This document shows, piece by piece, positions 27,355 through 36,559 of a stretch of DNA of 64,000 nt; within the stretch, counting starts at the first letter, position 1; the number at the start of each line of letters is the position of its first letter. The translations under genes and the position numbers were made by a program. The notes below the pieces were generated by a model, which did no database searches, was not told the origin of the DNA, and was given only the letters and a program-made list of their open reading frames with translations. Origin of the DNA: Saezia sanguinis (GTDB lineage Bacteria > Pseudomonadota > Gammaproteobacteria > Burkholderiales > Burkholderiaceae_C); contig NZ_PQSP01000001.1 of assembly GCF_003991585.1 (NCBI RefSeq), forward strand, positions 310,001 to 374,000, written 5' to 3'.

Positions 27355-28031
27355 TAAATTGAACAAAATATATGTTAAGTAAAGTATATAAGAGTTAATA
27401 TAAAACTGCAGTTTCACTAAAAAGTAATTTGATAGATATTTATGTGAACAGAAGATTTGATATTTAGGAATCAACTAAGAAAAGCATTTCTAAAGGAGTA
27501 TGATCGACTTTATTATTTTTGTTATTGGATTTTTTTGAGGTGCTTTCCATTTTTTGCTAATCATAATAATTTGTGCACTACTTTATTTCTTGCTTTAAAT
27601 TTATGTAAATTGAAACACTATTGAAATAAAAATAGATAAAAATTAATAAGCAATGCCATTTTGAGATTAACGTGCTGTGTTGATTGCTGTGAGAAGCAAA
27701 TTGACGGCACGTTATTTTCAATCTGAATAACAATAAAATCAGTTATATCCTACAGGTGATTGCACCCCACAGACAGGCAGATGCATGTAGAGAGATCCGA
27801 TTGGACTTAATGCAGGTATCAATGATATAAGTATGTAATGGGAAATCTGCTAATTTATTTTAACTTTCTTGGTTTGTTTGTGCTGAGAACACTGCAAAGG
27901 ATGTCAATTTTTCAAATACCTGCAAACAATATTCCTTCATTTGTGCAAAGAGCAAGTATGGCGATATCCTTTTGAGCAGTAAGAACTTCTGTTTTTGTTG
28001 ACACGTTCATCTTGCTAACCAAGGAGAAATG
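27355..28031. other. 677-bp AT-rich gap with an RHS core relic
   Basis: No intact gene. The left part is very AT-rich and may hold a decayed toxin tip or immunity gene. The piece at 27756-27836 is homologous to the end of the RHS core (separate entry). A ribosome-binding site for the next gene is at 28021. Confidence 0.5.
27756..27836 (+). pseudogene. Decayed fragment of the RHS core end
   Basis: Reads D-C-T-P-Q-T-G-R-C-M-stop-RDPIGLNAG, aligned with DYSPQIGRYIQRDPIGLNAG of the intact RHS gene (25492-25574), with a stop inside. It marks the boundary where an earlier toxin tip was joined to an RHS core. Confidence 0.75.
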
Positions 28032-28457
28032 ATGTTATTGATTTCAGGGATAGATCCTTCCAACATAGGGCCGAGTGAAATATCACGCATTGCAAAAGCT
28101 TGGATTGAACGGTACGAAAAAATAAATCTTGATGATGAAAAGCCTATGATTCTTCCGGCTGACACCAATCCTTGGGGGGACGCTGCTATGTTTGACCTGG
28201 TCAACTATTTCCCAGGAAAGGCATTTTTAGTTATTGATGAGGTTCTTTTGCAGACAGATCATGAAGCTGTTTTATGTAATCTGGCGGCAGGACCCTTAGA
28301 AAGCCTGTTAGCGAAATATGGGGAGGCGGTTATGCCACAGATTGAATACAGAGCCAAAAACAGCGGCAAGTTCAGAGGCCTGTTTTCGTGGATGTATCAG
28401 GTTACTTCTGATGAGCTTTGGGAGCAAATTGTGGCTTTAGTTAATATTGATAGGTAA
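28032..28457 (+). CDS. DUF6869-like small protein, orphan immunity candidate
   Basis: 141 residues. The segment LCNLAAGPLESLLAKYGEAV near residue 86 and the DELWEQIVAL end match the pattern I know from DUF6869-type proteins (NLAAGPLE.LL...G), often found beside polymorphic toxins. AAGGAG at 28021-28026 lies 5 nt before this ATG; the ATG at 28029 is too close. RHS relics lie on both sides, so it is probably a retained immunity gene after loss of its toxin tip. Confidence 0.6.
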   Translation: MLLISGIDPSNIGPSEISRIAKAWIERYEKINLDDEKPMILPADTNPWGDAAMFDLVNYFPGKAFLVIDEVLLQTDHEAVLCNLAAGPLESLLAKYGEAVMPQIEYRAKNSGKFRGLFSWMYQVTSDELWEQIVALVNIDR

Positions 28458-28497
28458 GCTTTCTGGATGGATCGCATTCTGTTCAAGCCCTTTAAAA

Positions 28498-28590
28498 TGG
28501 GTTACCGGTAGAAAGCTATGCATACGATGCAGTCCGCAACTCTATCAGCAGGCTAATCTGAGTAATAACAATTTTCAAACAACTAAGTTT
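28498..28590 (+). pseudogene. RHS relic with an internal deletion
   Basis: The first part, from tggGTTACCGGTAGAAAGC, matches the RHS gene at 24836-24890; the second, agcaggctaatctgagtaat, matches 25257-25291. About 370 bp of core between them is deleted. It is a former toxin junction. Confidence 0.7.
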
Positions 28591-28649
28591 GCCTTGGTAC
28601 TTAAAAAGGTATTGTCAATGTAGCTGTACAAAAAAATAAAAGAAGCAGA

Positions 28650-29003
28650 ATGAAAAAAATGTTTGAAATTGTTAAAGTTTTTGATGTTGAACGGATCTTA
28701 TTACCGCTCGTGAATGGTGATTGTGACGAACTGAATTATCGACTAGAGGTGATGCGTGAAGTGGGCTCAGATAAATTTTCAGGAAAAGTTTATCGAATAG
28801 AATTTTATAGAGTTCAGCCGACATTTCCTCAGAAAAATGGAGTTCCTGAACACGTATGCGATGAGAGATTTTTTGTGGAAGATGCGTTTTATTCTCCAGA
28901 GCTTCTTCAAGGTAATTCAGAGTTAGAAGTAGTTGAGCAATTTCAGGAGGCACTTAAAAATTATCTAGAGTATTCTCTGGGATATCCAACCCATCAAGAA
29001 TAA
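28650..29003 (+). CDS. Small acidic protein, orphan immunity candidate
   Basis: 117 residues, no signal peptide or membrane helix, acidic, with alternating strands and a C-terminal helix (EVVEQFQEALKNYLEY). I do not recognise the family. A weak AGAAG lies before the ATG. Low G+C and position directly after an RHS relic fit a retained immunity gene. Confidence 0.5.
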   Translation: MKKMFEIVKVFDVERILLPLVNGDCDELNYRLEVMREVGSDKFSGKVYRIEFYRVQPTFPQKNGVPEHVCDERFFVEDAFYSPELLQGNSELEVVEQFQEALKNYLEYSLGYPTHQE

Positions 29004-29116
29004 ATTCAGAGTAAAATTTTTTAATGAATATGTAGAGAGAAGTAATATCATATTTCATGAAGCTGATAATATGAAATAATCCTTAAAATGGGAATATAAA
29101 TATTGGGGCAAAATTA

Positions 29117-29524
29117 ATGAAAACTTATCCAGAGTATGATCCGCAAATTGGGCAAATGGTTGCTTTTGAAATTGATAGTATAGATAATAGCCATATAATT
29201 TTACCAAAAATAATAAAAATTCTAAAACAAAATCCAAATGTTAGTAAAGTTCGTAGAACAGGTTTTTTTTCGAGATACTTTGATATTCTTGTTAGGTTTA
29301 ATTATTATGAAAAACCATTTGTTGTGTGGCAAGAGCCGGGAGGTCTTCCTTTTTATTGGATTGGTCCATATAATAATGAAGATTCAATCAGTATTCAAGA
29401 TTTGGAGGAGCTATTCAAAAAAACAAATATAAGTATATATTATTTTTTATATAATATAATATTGGCAATTTTTTTAATTTTTGCTTTTGTATTCATAATA
29501 AAAGAAATTTTTATTAATTTATGA
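29117..29524 (+). CDS. Small protein with C-terminal membrane helix, orphan immunity candidate
   Basis: 135 residues. A soluble N-terminal ~105 residues (contains VVWQEPGGLPFYWIGPYNNE) is followed by one strong transmembrane helix (IYYFLYNIILAIFLIFAFVF) and a short tail. The extreme A/T content exceeds that of its neighbours. Family unknown. A membrane-anchored immunity protein would guard against a toxin acting at or entering through the inner membrane (inference). Confidence 0.45.
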   Translation: MKTYPEYDPQIGQMVAFEIDSIDNSHIILPKIIKILKQNPNVSKVRRTGFFSRYFDILVRFNYYEKPFVVWQEPGGLPFYWIGPYNNEDSISIQDLEELFKKTNISIYYFLYNIILAIFLIFAFVFIIKEIFINL

Positions 29525-29651
29525 TTATTATGTTTTAATTATAAAATTTTTAAATAATAATTAATGATATTATTATTTTCAAATGATTGAAATTGTATTA
29601 TTTTATGGATGAGAATAATCAAATTATTGATTGTTGTGAATAGATGCGTTG

Positions 29652-30065
29652 ATGTCAGATTCTTATTTTGTTATATCTCTTAGAATTAAAAGTTATAAGA
29701 CAGATCCCACTGAGATTTGTGATTCCTTGAAATTGAGACCAAAGATCATGAATAAAATCAATGATCTTAGAGTCGATAATAAAGGAACTTTATTAGGCGG
29801 AGTTTATGAATATAGCTCCTTTATTTCTAGAGTTTGTGAAAAAAAGGACTTTAAACAGTTTGAAGAAGCTGTAAAAAAATTGTTGAATGAATTCTCAGAA
29901 CATAAAGAACTATTTCAAAATATTCGTCAAGAGGGTGGCAGTTCAGAGTTTTTTATTGGTTGGTTCACTGGTTTTAATTCAGGATTTATTTTAGACTATT
30001 CTTTATTAAAACAAATGGGAGAATTGGGTATTGATTTAAATTTTGATATTTATGGTGAGGATTAA
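29652..30065 (+). CDS. DUF4279-type protein, orphan immunity candidate
   Basis: 137 residues. The end GELGIDLNFDIYGED and the SLRIKSYKTDPTEICDSLKL start fit the DUF4279 pattern, a family often encoded beside polymorphic toxins and considered an immunity protein. A TTG at 29649 directly precedes this ATG. The downstream RHS relic at 30208 shows another toxin junction was here. Confidence 0.6.
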   Translation: MSDSYFVISLRIKSYKTDPTEICDSLKLRPKIMNKINDLRVDNKGTLLGGVYEYSSFISRVCEKKDFKQFEEAVKKLLNEFSEHKELFQNIRQEGGSSEFFIGWFTGFNSGFILDYSLLKQMGELGIDLNFDIYGED

Positions 30066-30207
30066 AGAAATGTTTTGAAGTTTTATATTTATAATAATTT
30101 GAAAATAGAAATAAAAATCGTTTCTTATAATTTCAGGGGGTATGACTGTGTGTGGTTATACCCCTTGAGTGTTTGGAGCATCAATGACTTAGACCATAAT
30201 TACACTA

Positions 30208-30440
30208 GCAGAGCATTGCTGTCTGCATATCAACACCTAGGTATGGTGCAGGTGGTAACCGATGGAAATGGAGAAATTACCTGGAAAGCTCAGAGTGAAG
30301 TATTTGGTAAAACGCTACCCAACAACCAGAACCAGATCATAATGAATCTGAAGTGCCTGAGACAATACTATAGTGTTGAGTTGATGAAGGAAAGACAGGG
30401 AGATAAATTGTTGTTCTGGTTTTGGAACAAGATACGATGA
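30208..30440 (+). pseudogene. RHS core relic with a fragment of another tip
   Basis: The frame reads HLGMVQVVTDGNGEITWKAQ and so on, clearly homologous to HLGTVQMATNGNGEITWKAQ in the intact RHS gene at about 25320-25455. It then leaves the RHS core at QYY and ends after ~25 unrelated residues. The upstream part of the open frame is not RHS and has no proper start. Confidence 0.8.
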
Positions 30441-30597
30441 AAATCTAAACTCAAAGTGGTTAAGTGCTATTTATAAGAAAACATGAACTATCGGGCGTGA
30501 GTGAGTGGATTCAAAGGCGTTGCTTACATATCTATCTGCGATTGGGTACAGGCGCTGCCATTGCCCAGTGTTTACCTAAATAAACAAAAAACCATAC

Positions 30598-30643
30598 TTG
30601 ACAAGTTTGCTGCTTCTGTTATTATTTCAATAATAGTTGAAAT
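30598..30643 (+). promoter_or_regulatory. arsR promoter with palindromic operator
   Basis: TTGACA (30598-30603) and TATTAT (30620-30625) with a 16-nt spacer make a near-consensus promoter. ATTTCAA (30624-30630) and TTGAAAT (30637-30643) form a perfect 7-bp inverted repeat overlapping the -10, as expected for an ArsR operator that blocks polymerase until arsenite binds. Confidence 0.75.
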
Positions 30644-30649
30644 ATAAGA

Positions 30650-30982
30650 ATGTTAAAAATGAATACCATTGACGCTGCAAAATACTTTGAATGCATCTCT
30701 TCGCCTGTGCGACTGAGTGTCTTTATCCTGTTGATCCGTCACGGATCGGAAGGGCTGGTTGCCGGTGAAATTGCCAATACATTAGACATTCCGGCTTCTA
30801 ATCTGTCATTCCACCTTAAGGCCCTGACTCACTGCCAACTGATCTCGGTTGAACAGGAGGGCCGCTTTTTACGGTACAGGGCAAATTTACCTTTGATGAA
30901 GGAGTTGGCAGGCTTTCTGACTGAACAATGCTGCATCGACCAGAGCAGCAAAAATACTTCTTGCAAAAAGGGTAAAAAGTAA
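30650..30982 (+). CDS. arsR: ArsR-family arsenite-responsive repressor
   Basis: Winged-helix repressor of the ars operon, 110 residues from this ATG; the ATG at 30659 is an alternative and neither has a clear Shine-Dalgarno. The recognition helix is IPASNLSFHLKALTHCQLIS. The classic ELCVCDL metal site is absent; instead three cysteines sit at the C-terminus (TEQCCIDQSSKNTSC), similar in place to the As(III) site described for Acidithiobacillus ArsR. The stop overlaps arsC as TAATG. Confidence 0.9.
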   Translation: MLKMNTIDAAKYFECISSPVRLSVFILLIRHGSEGLVAGEIANTLDIPASNLSFHLKALTHCQLISVEQEGRFLRYRANLPLMKELAGFLTEQCCIDQSSKNTSCKKGKK

Positions 30983-31464
30983 TGCGGCATGTCCTTTTTT
31001 TATGTACAGGCAATTCATGTCGCTCAATTCTGGCAGAGGCAGTTTTTAACCATATGGCACCGCAAAACTGGAGGGCGGTCAGTGCAGGCAGCTATCCTGC
31101 AGGTTATGTACACCCAGGTACCATTGCTGTACTGCAACGGCATCACATTGATATAAAAGGCTTAAGTAGCAAATCATGGGATGAATTGGAAACAACTCCG
31201 GACATTGTCATTACGGTTTGCGCTTCTGCTGCGGGCGAAACCTGTCCGGCCTACCTGGGTAAAGCTCTTGGGGGGCATTGGGGGTTGAATGATCCGGCGA
31301 AAGCAACGGGCAGCGAAGAGGAGGTTATCGCTGTGTTTGAAGAGACTTTCAGCCAGCTTGATCAAGGAATCACTTTTTTCCTGCAACATCCTATTAACGA
31401 ACTGTCAGATGAAGAATTGCAGCATCTGATAGATATTGCTGGGCAGCGTTTTTTTAAACTTTAA
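30982..31464 (+). CDS. arsC: Arsenate reductase, low-molecular-weight phosphatase type
   Basis: Reduces arsenate to arsenite so that it can be exported; 160 residues, cytoplasmic. The P-loop FLCTGNSCRS holds the nucleophile Cys8 and the Arg. ITVCASAAGETCP provides Cys80 and Cys88, matching the Cys82-Cys89 relay of thioredoxin-linked ArsC; the GHWGLNDPAKATG loop carries the acid Asp. The start overlaps the arsR stop, so the two are coupled. Confidence 0.93.
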   Translation: MRHVLFLCTGNSCRSILAEAVFNHMAPQNWRAVSAGSYPAGYVHPGTIAVLQRHHIDIKGLSSKSWDELETTPDIVITVCASAAGETCPAYLGKALGGHWGLNDPAKATGSEEEVIAVFEETFSQLDQGITFFLQHPINELSDEELQHLIDIAGQRFFKL

Positions 31465-31491
31465 AATTTCAATAGTTAAAGGAGTAATGAA

Positions 31492-31854
31492 ATGATAAAA
31501 GTCCAGGTATTCGATCCCGCCTTATGCTGCAGCACAGGTGTTTGCGGCACCGAAGTCGATCCGGCGCTGGTGAATTTTGCCGCTGATGTGGATTGGGCCA
31601 AAAAGCAGGGACTGACCATTGAACGCTTCAACCTTTCACAACAGCCAATGGCTTTTGCCCAGAATGAACTGGTGAAGAAGTTTCTTGAAAGATCAGGTGC
31701 CGGTTCATTGCCGTTGATTCTCATTGATGGTGAGGTTGCACTGGCCGGGCGTTACCCGTCACGAAAAGAACTGGCGCATTGGGCAAAAATCGAATTCAGC
31801 GAACCTGACACAGCGAAAAGCTGTTGCGGAGGTAAAAAATCAGGCTGCTGCTAA
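31492..31854 (+). CDS. arsD: ArsD arsenic metallochaperone
   Basis: Carries As(III) to the ArsA ATPase; 120 residues. The As-binding Cys12-Cys13-Cys18 is in FDPALCCSTGVCG, and two more pairs, Cys111-112 and Cys119-120, close the protein (SCCGGKKSGCC), as in E. coli R773 ArsD. A Shine-Dalgarno (AAAGGAG) lies 8 nt upstream. It sits between arsC and arsA in the usual order. Confidence 0.95.
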   Translation: MIKVQVFDPALCCSTGVCGTEVDPALVNFAADVDWAKKQGLTIERFNLSQQPMAFAQNELVKKFLERSGAGSLPLILIDGEVALAGRYPSRKELAHWAKIEFSEPDTAKSCCGGKKSGCC

Positions 31855-31920
31855 TTTGGTTGGAGGCGGTTTAACGCCAGCAACGCTCAAAAACTAACGT
31901 ATTAAATCAAGGTGCTTACG

Positions 31921-33678
31921 ATGAAATTCCTGGCGCATATCTCTCCTTTTGTTTTTTTTACCGGAAAAGGCGGTGTTGGTAAAACCTCTCTGGCTTGTGC
32001 CACAGCAATTGAGCTCGCCAACCAGGGCAAACGCACGTTGTTGGTCAGCACCGACCCCGCTTCCAATGTCGGGCAGGTGTTTGAACAATCCATTGGCCCG
32101 GTTATTCGGCCCATTGCTGCCGTTGCCAACCTTTCAGCGATTGAGCTTGATCCTCAAGCGGCGGCGGAGCAGTACAGAAAACGCATTGTCGATCCTGTCA
32201 AAGGCATTCTGCCTGATGATGTGGTCGCTGGTATCGAGGAACAGCTTTCAGGTGCCTGTACAACCGAAATTGCGGCTTTTGACGAATTCACCGGTTTGCT
32301 GACCAATCAGGAATTATTGGCGCAATTTGACCATATTGTTTTTGACACTGCTCCCACAGGCCATACCATTCGTATGCTGCAATTGCCAGGCGCGTGGAGT
32401 GAATTCATCTCGCATAACCCCGAAGGCAGTTCCTGCCTGGGTCCGTTAGCCGGGTTGGAAAAACAAAAGGAACAATACCAGAATGCCGTTAATGCCTTGG
32501 CCGATGGCAACCAAACCCGGCTGGTACTGGTTGCCAGAGCACAGAAAAGCGCTTTGCTTGAAGTCGCCCGCACCTATGAAGAACTGGCTGCACTCGGCAT
32601 ACATAACCAGTATCTGGTGATCAATGGTGTGCTGGATGAACAGGATGTTGCCGATGATGCGCTGGCTCAAGCCATTTATAGCCGTGAGCAGGCTGCCATT
32701 AAATCGATGCCCGACCAGCTTAAACAGCTTCCGACAGACAGGTTGCCGCTGAAGCCTTTTAATCTGGTTGGTGTGGAAGCGCTGAGCCATTTGTTTGACA
32801 GCACAACAACGTTACAGACAAAAGCCAACCCGAAAGATGTCTCTATGCCTGATGTGCCTACACTGGCACAACTTCTTAAAGCACTGGAAACTCAGCAGCA
32901 CGGGCTGGTCATGCTGATGGGCAAGGGCGGCGTCGGCAAAACCACTTTGGCGGCTGCTATTGCTGTTCATCTCGCGCAGAGAGGGTTGGATGTTCATTTA
33001 TCTACTTCCGACCCGGCGGCACATCTGGCCAATACCCTTGACCAGCAATTACCGAACCTGACGGTCAGCCGTATTGACCCCAAAGAGGAAACCGAGCGTT
33101 ATCGCCAGCATGTTCTGGAAACCACTGGCAAGAACATGAGCGAGCAGGATCGGCTGGTGCTGGAAGAGGATTTGAGGTCTCCTTGCACCGAGGAAATCGC
33201 GGTGTTTCAGGCGTTCTCCCGCATCATCCGCGAAGCGGGCAGGAAAATCGTCGTCATGGATACTGCCCCTACAGGGCACACCTTGCTGCTGCTGGATGCG
33301 ACAGGCGCTTATCACCGTGAAGTCTCCCGGCAGATGGCGAAGAGCCAGACACACTTCACGACCCCGATGATGCGTCTGCAAGACCCGGATTACACCAAAG
33401 TCATCATCACAACGCTGGCTGAAACCACGCCGGTTCTGGAAGCTGCCCACTTGCAGGATGACCTGCGGCGCGCTGGCATTGAGCCATGGGTATGGGTGAT
33501 CAACAACAGCGTGGCGGCGGCGCATACACAATCGCCTTTATTACAGTTGCGGGCACAAAGTGAACTGCCGCAAATACGAAAAGTTATTTCCAAATGCGCC
33601 CGGCGTTTTGCAGTGGTTCCATTGCGGGCACAGGAACCCGTTGGAATAGAAGCACTGGCCCGATTAGCCAATGCATAA
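31921..33678 (+). CDS. arsA: ArsA arsenite-stimulated ATPase
   Basis: Two-lobed ATPase that energises arsenite efflux together with the membrane pump; 585 residues. Each half has a P-loop GKGGVGKT (near residues 15 and 335) and a DTAPTGHT signature; the As-binding cysteines fall in SGACTTEIAAFDEF and RSPCTEEIAVF. AAGGTG 6 nt before the ATG at 31921 sets the start; a GTG at 31912 is less likely. Confidence 0.95.
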   Translation: MKFLAHISPFVFFTGKGGVGKTSLACATAIELANQGKRTLLVSTDPASNVGQVFEQSIGPVIRPIAAVANLSAIELDPQAAAEQYRKRIVDPVKGILPDDVVAGIEEQLSGACTTEIAAFDEFTGLLTNQELLAQFDHIVFDTAPTGHTIRMLQLPGAWSEFISHNPEGSSCLGPLAGLEKQKEQYQNAVNALADGNQTRLVLVARAQKSALLEVARTYEELAALGIHNQYLVINGVLDEQDVADDALAQAIYSREQAAIKSMPDQLKQLPTDRLPLKPFNLVGVEALSHLFDSTTTLQTKANPKDVSMPDVPTLAQLLKALETQQHGLVMLMGKGGVGKTTLAAAIAVHLAQRGLDVHLSTSDPAAHLANTLDQQLPNLTVSRIDPKEETERYRQHVLETTGKNMSEQDRLVLEEDLRSPCTEEIAVFQAFSRIIREAGRKIVVMDTAPTGHTLLLLDATGAYHREVSRQMAKSQTHFTTPMMRLQDPDYTKVIITTLAETTPVLEAAHLQDDLRRAGIEPWVWVINNSVAAAHTQSPLLQLRAQSELPQIRKVISKCARRFAVVPLRAQEPVGIEALARLANA

Positions 33679-33726
33679 AGCAAAGTATGAGCTGAAAAAC
33701 AGCCTCTGCATGAAGGTGAAATAACC

Positions 33727-34797
33727 ATGAGTTGCCCGACAAACACACCCGCCAAACGGCTTTCATTTCTGGACAGATACCTGACGCTGTGGATTTTTGC
33801 CGCCATGGCGTTGGGCATTATGTTGGGAACCGTTTTTACCTCGTTGCCTGAAACGCTCAATTCGCTGTCGGTGGGCTCCACCAACATCCCGATTGCGATT
33901 GGCCTGATTCTCATGATGTACCCGCCGTTAGCCAAGGTACGCTATGAGGAGCTGCCCAAGGTGTTTGCTGACAAAAAGATTCTGACCCTTTCGTTGATAC
34001 AAAACTGGATCATTGGGCCGGCACTGATGTTTATTCTGGCCGTGATCTTTTTAAGAGACTATCCCGAATACATGACAGGCGTTATCCTGATTGGCCTGGC
34101 TCGCTGTATTGCGATGGTGCTGGTGTGGAACCAGTTGGCTGATGGTGACAACCAGTATGTTGCCGCACTGGTTGCCTTTAACTCTATTTTTCAGATTCTT
34201 TTTTTTAGCGTCTTTGCGTGGTTCTACCTATCTTACCTGCCACCCTTATTCGGGCTGGCCGGAAGTGTCATCAATGTCAGCTTTGGCACGGTGGCCGAGG
34301 CAGTTCTTATTTATCTGGGCATTCCGTTTGTGGCAGGCTTCTTGACCCGTTACTTCTTGCGTAAAACCAAGGGCGATGAGTGGTATCAAAACCGCTTTCT
34401 GCCCAAAATCAGCCCGATCACGCTCGTTGCCTTGTTATTTACGATTGTGGCAATGTTCAGCCTGAAGGGTAATGAAGTGGTGAGGTTACCGCTGGATGCC
34501 TTGCGCATTGCTGTGCCACTGGTGTTTTACTTTGTCATCATGTTTGCCCTGAGTTTTTTCATGGGTAAAGTTGCCAAGGAAAACTACCCCAAAACCACAG
34601 CGATGGCGTTTACCGCTGCCAGCAATAATTTTGAACTGGCAATTGCTGTAGCCATTGTGGCGTTCGGGCTGGCATCTCCAGTTGCTTTTGCTGCGGTGAT
34701 TGGTCCGCTGGTGGAAGTGCCTGTATTAATCCTGTTGGTGAACGTGGCTTTATGGATCAGGGAAAATATTTTTAACCTGACTAAACAAAAAGGCTGA
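33727..34797 (+). CDS. acr3: Acr3 arsenite efflux permease
   Basis: Ten-helix inner-membrane carrier that exports As(III); 356 residues. The conserved [16 protein letters not shown] segment contains the cysteine essential in Acr3, and the C-terminal half has [20 protein letters not shown]. It belongs to the Acr3 family, not the unrelated ArsB family. AAGGTG lies before the ATG. Last gene of the arsRCDA-acr3 operon; I see no clear terminator after it. Confidence 0.94.
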   Translation: MSCPTNTPAKRLSFLDRYLTLWIFAAMALGIMLGTVFTSLPETLNSLSVGSTNIPIAIGLILMMYPPLAKVRYEELPKVFADKKILTLSLIQNWIIGPALMFILAVIFLRDYPEYMTGVILIGLARCIAMVLVWNQLADGDNQYVAALVAFNSIFQILFFSVFAWFYLSYLPPLFGLAGSVINVSFGTVAEAVLIYLGIPFVAGFLTRYFLRKTKGDEWYQNRFLPKISPITLVALLFTIVAMFSLKGNEVVRLPLDALRIAVPLVFYFVIMFALSFFMGKVAKENYPKTTAMAFTAASNNFELAIAVAIVAFGLASPVAFAAVIGPLVEVPVLILLVNVALWIRENIFNLTKQKG

Positions 34798-34878
34798 ACC
34801 GTAAGTTATGGGTTCATTCTTTTATACTGAAAAATTAACTATCCGGTTTTTGCGGATACAGTACAAAGCCGCGCGTAA

Positions 34879-35784
34879 ATGTTACATGATAATCTGAATG
34901 ATCTCATTGCCTTTATGGTTGTTGCGCAAGAGCGCAGTTTTACGCGTGCAGCAGCCAAAATGGGCGTATCGCCTTCTGCGCTAAGCCATACGATGCGTAA
35001 TCTGGAAGAGCGTATGAAGCTGCGGCTGCTTACGCGGACCACTCGCAGTGTATCGGCAACCGAAGCTGGCGAATATGTATTGGAAAATATCCAGCCATTG
35101 ATTGAAGAGATGCAAAACAGGCTCGCGGTTCTGAGCGAGTTTAAAAATGTGCCATCCGGCACAATTCGAATCAATGCGGCTGAGCATGCAGTCAATACCA
35201 TTCTGCTGCCAAAGCTGACCAAGTTTTTGCCTCAGTATCCTGACATCAAAGTGGAGGTGGCAATCAATTATGGCCTTATTGATATCGTAGAACAAAAATT
35301 TGATGCCGGGGTCCGTCTTGGAGAGAATCTGGACAATGACATGATTGCAGTACGCATCGGCCCCGATATGCGTATGGCTGTGGTGGCAACGCCTGCATAC
35401 TTTCAACAATATGCCCGGCCTGAAATCCCGCAGGATTTGGCCCGGCACAACTGCATTAACCTGCGCTTGCCCCGGTACGATAACCTGTATGCCTGGGAGT
35501 TTGAAAAAGAAGGACGCCAGCTGAAAGTGCAGGTTCATGGGCAGCTTATTTTTAACCAGACCAGCCAGCGCCTTGATGCTGCATTGGCAGGTGCAGGTAT
35601 TGCTTATGTGCCGGAAGACCTGGTGCGCGGTCATATCAAGCATGGCAGGCTGGTTCGTGTGCTTGAAGACTGGTGCGAGCCGTTTACCGGTTACCATCTG
35701 TATTATCCCAACCGCAGGCAGCCTTCTAAAGCTTTCAGCTTGTTGCTCGATGCATTGAGGTATGCGCCTGGAAAAGAAGGCTGA
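34879..35784 (+). CDS. LysR-family transcriptional regulator
   Basis: 301 residues. N-terminal winged helix-turn-helix (FTRAAAKMGVSPSALSHTMR, then NLEERMKLRLLTRTTRSVS) and a C-terminal co-inducer-binding domain of the CrgA-like/AaeR-type group (DAGVRLGENLDNDMIAVRIG). The target is unknown. It is convergent with the NAD(P)-binding protein gene, and the SDR gene and hydrolases farther right are candidate targets. Confidence 0.9.
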   Translation: MLHDNLNDLIAFMVVAQERSFTRAAAKMGVSPSALSHTMRNLEERMKLRLLTRTTRSVSATEAGEYVLENIQPLIEEMQNRLAVLSEFKNVPSGTIRINAAEHAVNTILLPKLTKFLPQYPDIKVEVAINYGLIDIVEQKFDAGVRLGENLDNDMIAVRIGPDMRMAVVATPAYFQQYARPEIPQDLARHNCINLRLPRYDNLYAWEFEKEGRQLKVQVHGQLIFNQTSQRLDAALAGAGIAYVPEDLVRGHIKHGRLVRVLEDWCEPFTGYHLYYPNRRQPSKAFSLLLDALRYAPGKEG

Positions 35785-35811
35785 ACTGCTGATGTTCAGG
35801 AGCGGAAATGC

Positions 35812-36459
35812 TCAATAAAATGAAGGCTTGTTCCAGTCTGTATCCGGTTCGCTGACACCAACGCTGGCACGGATGAACCGGTCGCTATCATCTTGAATGA
35901 TGTCAACAATCAGTTGAGCAACAGCCTGCCTGGTGACTTGCGCGCCGACAAAAGGCTCCCCTTTGAAGGTAAGCATATACCTGTCGTTGTCATTCTGGTT
36001 GTATAACCAGGTCAGACGCAGCAGGGTGTAGGCCAGCGAAGACTGTTCCAAGACTGCGGCCGATTCTTTTTGTTTTTGAATGCCACGTTTGCCAACCATT
36101 TTTTCATTCCATTGCCCAAATGCACCTGGTACCTCATCATGAATACCCAGAATGGATGCGGCAATGACTCTTTTGACTCCGCTGCGCTCCATGGCACTTG
36201 CAATGGCTGAGGTGGCTGTTTTATCGCCCATGTCGTTGATATAAACCAGGTCAACTCCGCGCATGACTTTGATCAGAGTTTCTGTGTCATGAAAGTCACC
36301 GTCCACCAGCTTTTCTCTGGCCGGGGCCAATACTTTCAGCCTGTGGTGCGCGTTGCGGGCATATAGCACCAGGTAAGCGTCTGTTTGCCTGAGCAGCTTT
36401 GCTTCCAGCAGTCTGGCAACCTGGCCTGCTGCGCCAAGTATCAGAATATTCATATGCAT
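35812..36459 (-). CDS. NAD(P)-binding atypical SDR / NmrA-like protein
   Basis: 215 residues. Starts NILILGAAGQVARLLEAKLL, a Rossmann dinucleotide-binding motif with GAAGQVA, followed by DLVYINDMGDK and the sugar-epimerase-like YTLLRLTWLYN. NmrA-like proteins act as redox sensors or reductases; the substrate is unknown here. A second ATG at 36453 is a possible start. Last of three minus-strand genes that may form an operon with the two exported hydrolases. Confidence 0.8.
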   Translation of the reverse strand: MHMNILILGAAGQVARLLEAKLLRQTDAYLVLYARNAHHRLKVLAPAREKLVDGDFHDTETLIKVMRGVDLVYINDMGDKTATSAIASAMERSGVKRVIAASILGIHDEVPGAFGQWNEKMVGKRGIQKQKESAAVLEQSSLAYTLLRLTWLYNQNDNDRYMLTFKGEPFVGAQVTRQAVAQLIVDIIQDDSDRFIRASVGVSEPDTDWNKPSFY

Positions 36460-36559
36460 GGTCTTTATCGATACTGGTTAGAGGGCAGGGAGAAGCAGCG
36501 CTTCACGCTTGCCGGTATCTGCCGGCATGCCGTGGCTGCTTTTCCATTGTCTTAATACA

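Noticed and set aside
30075..30207. Start of the 121-codon ORF before the RHS relic
   Set aside because: The first part has no family features or start signal; only the RHS-homologous part from 30208 is kept, as a relic.
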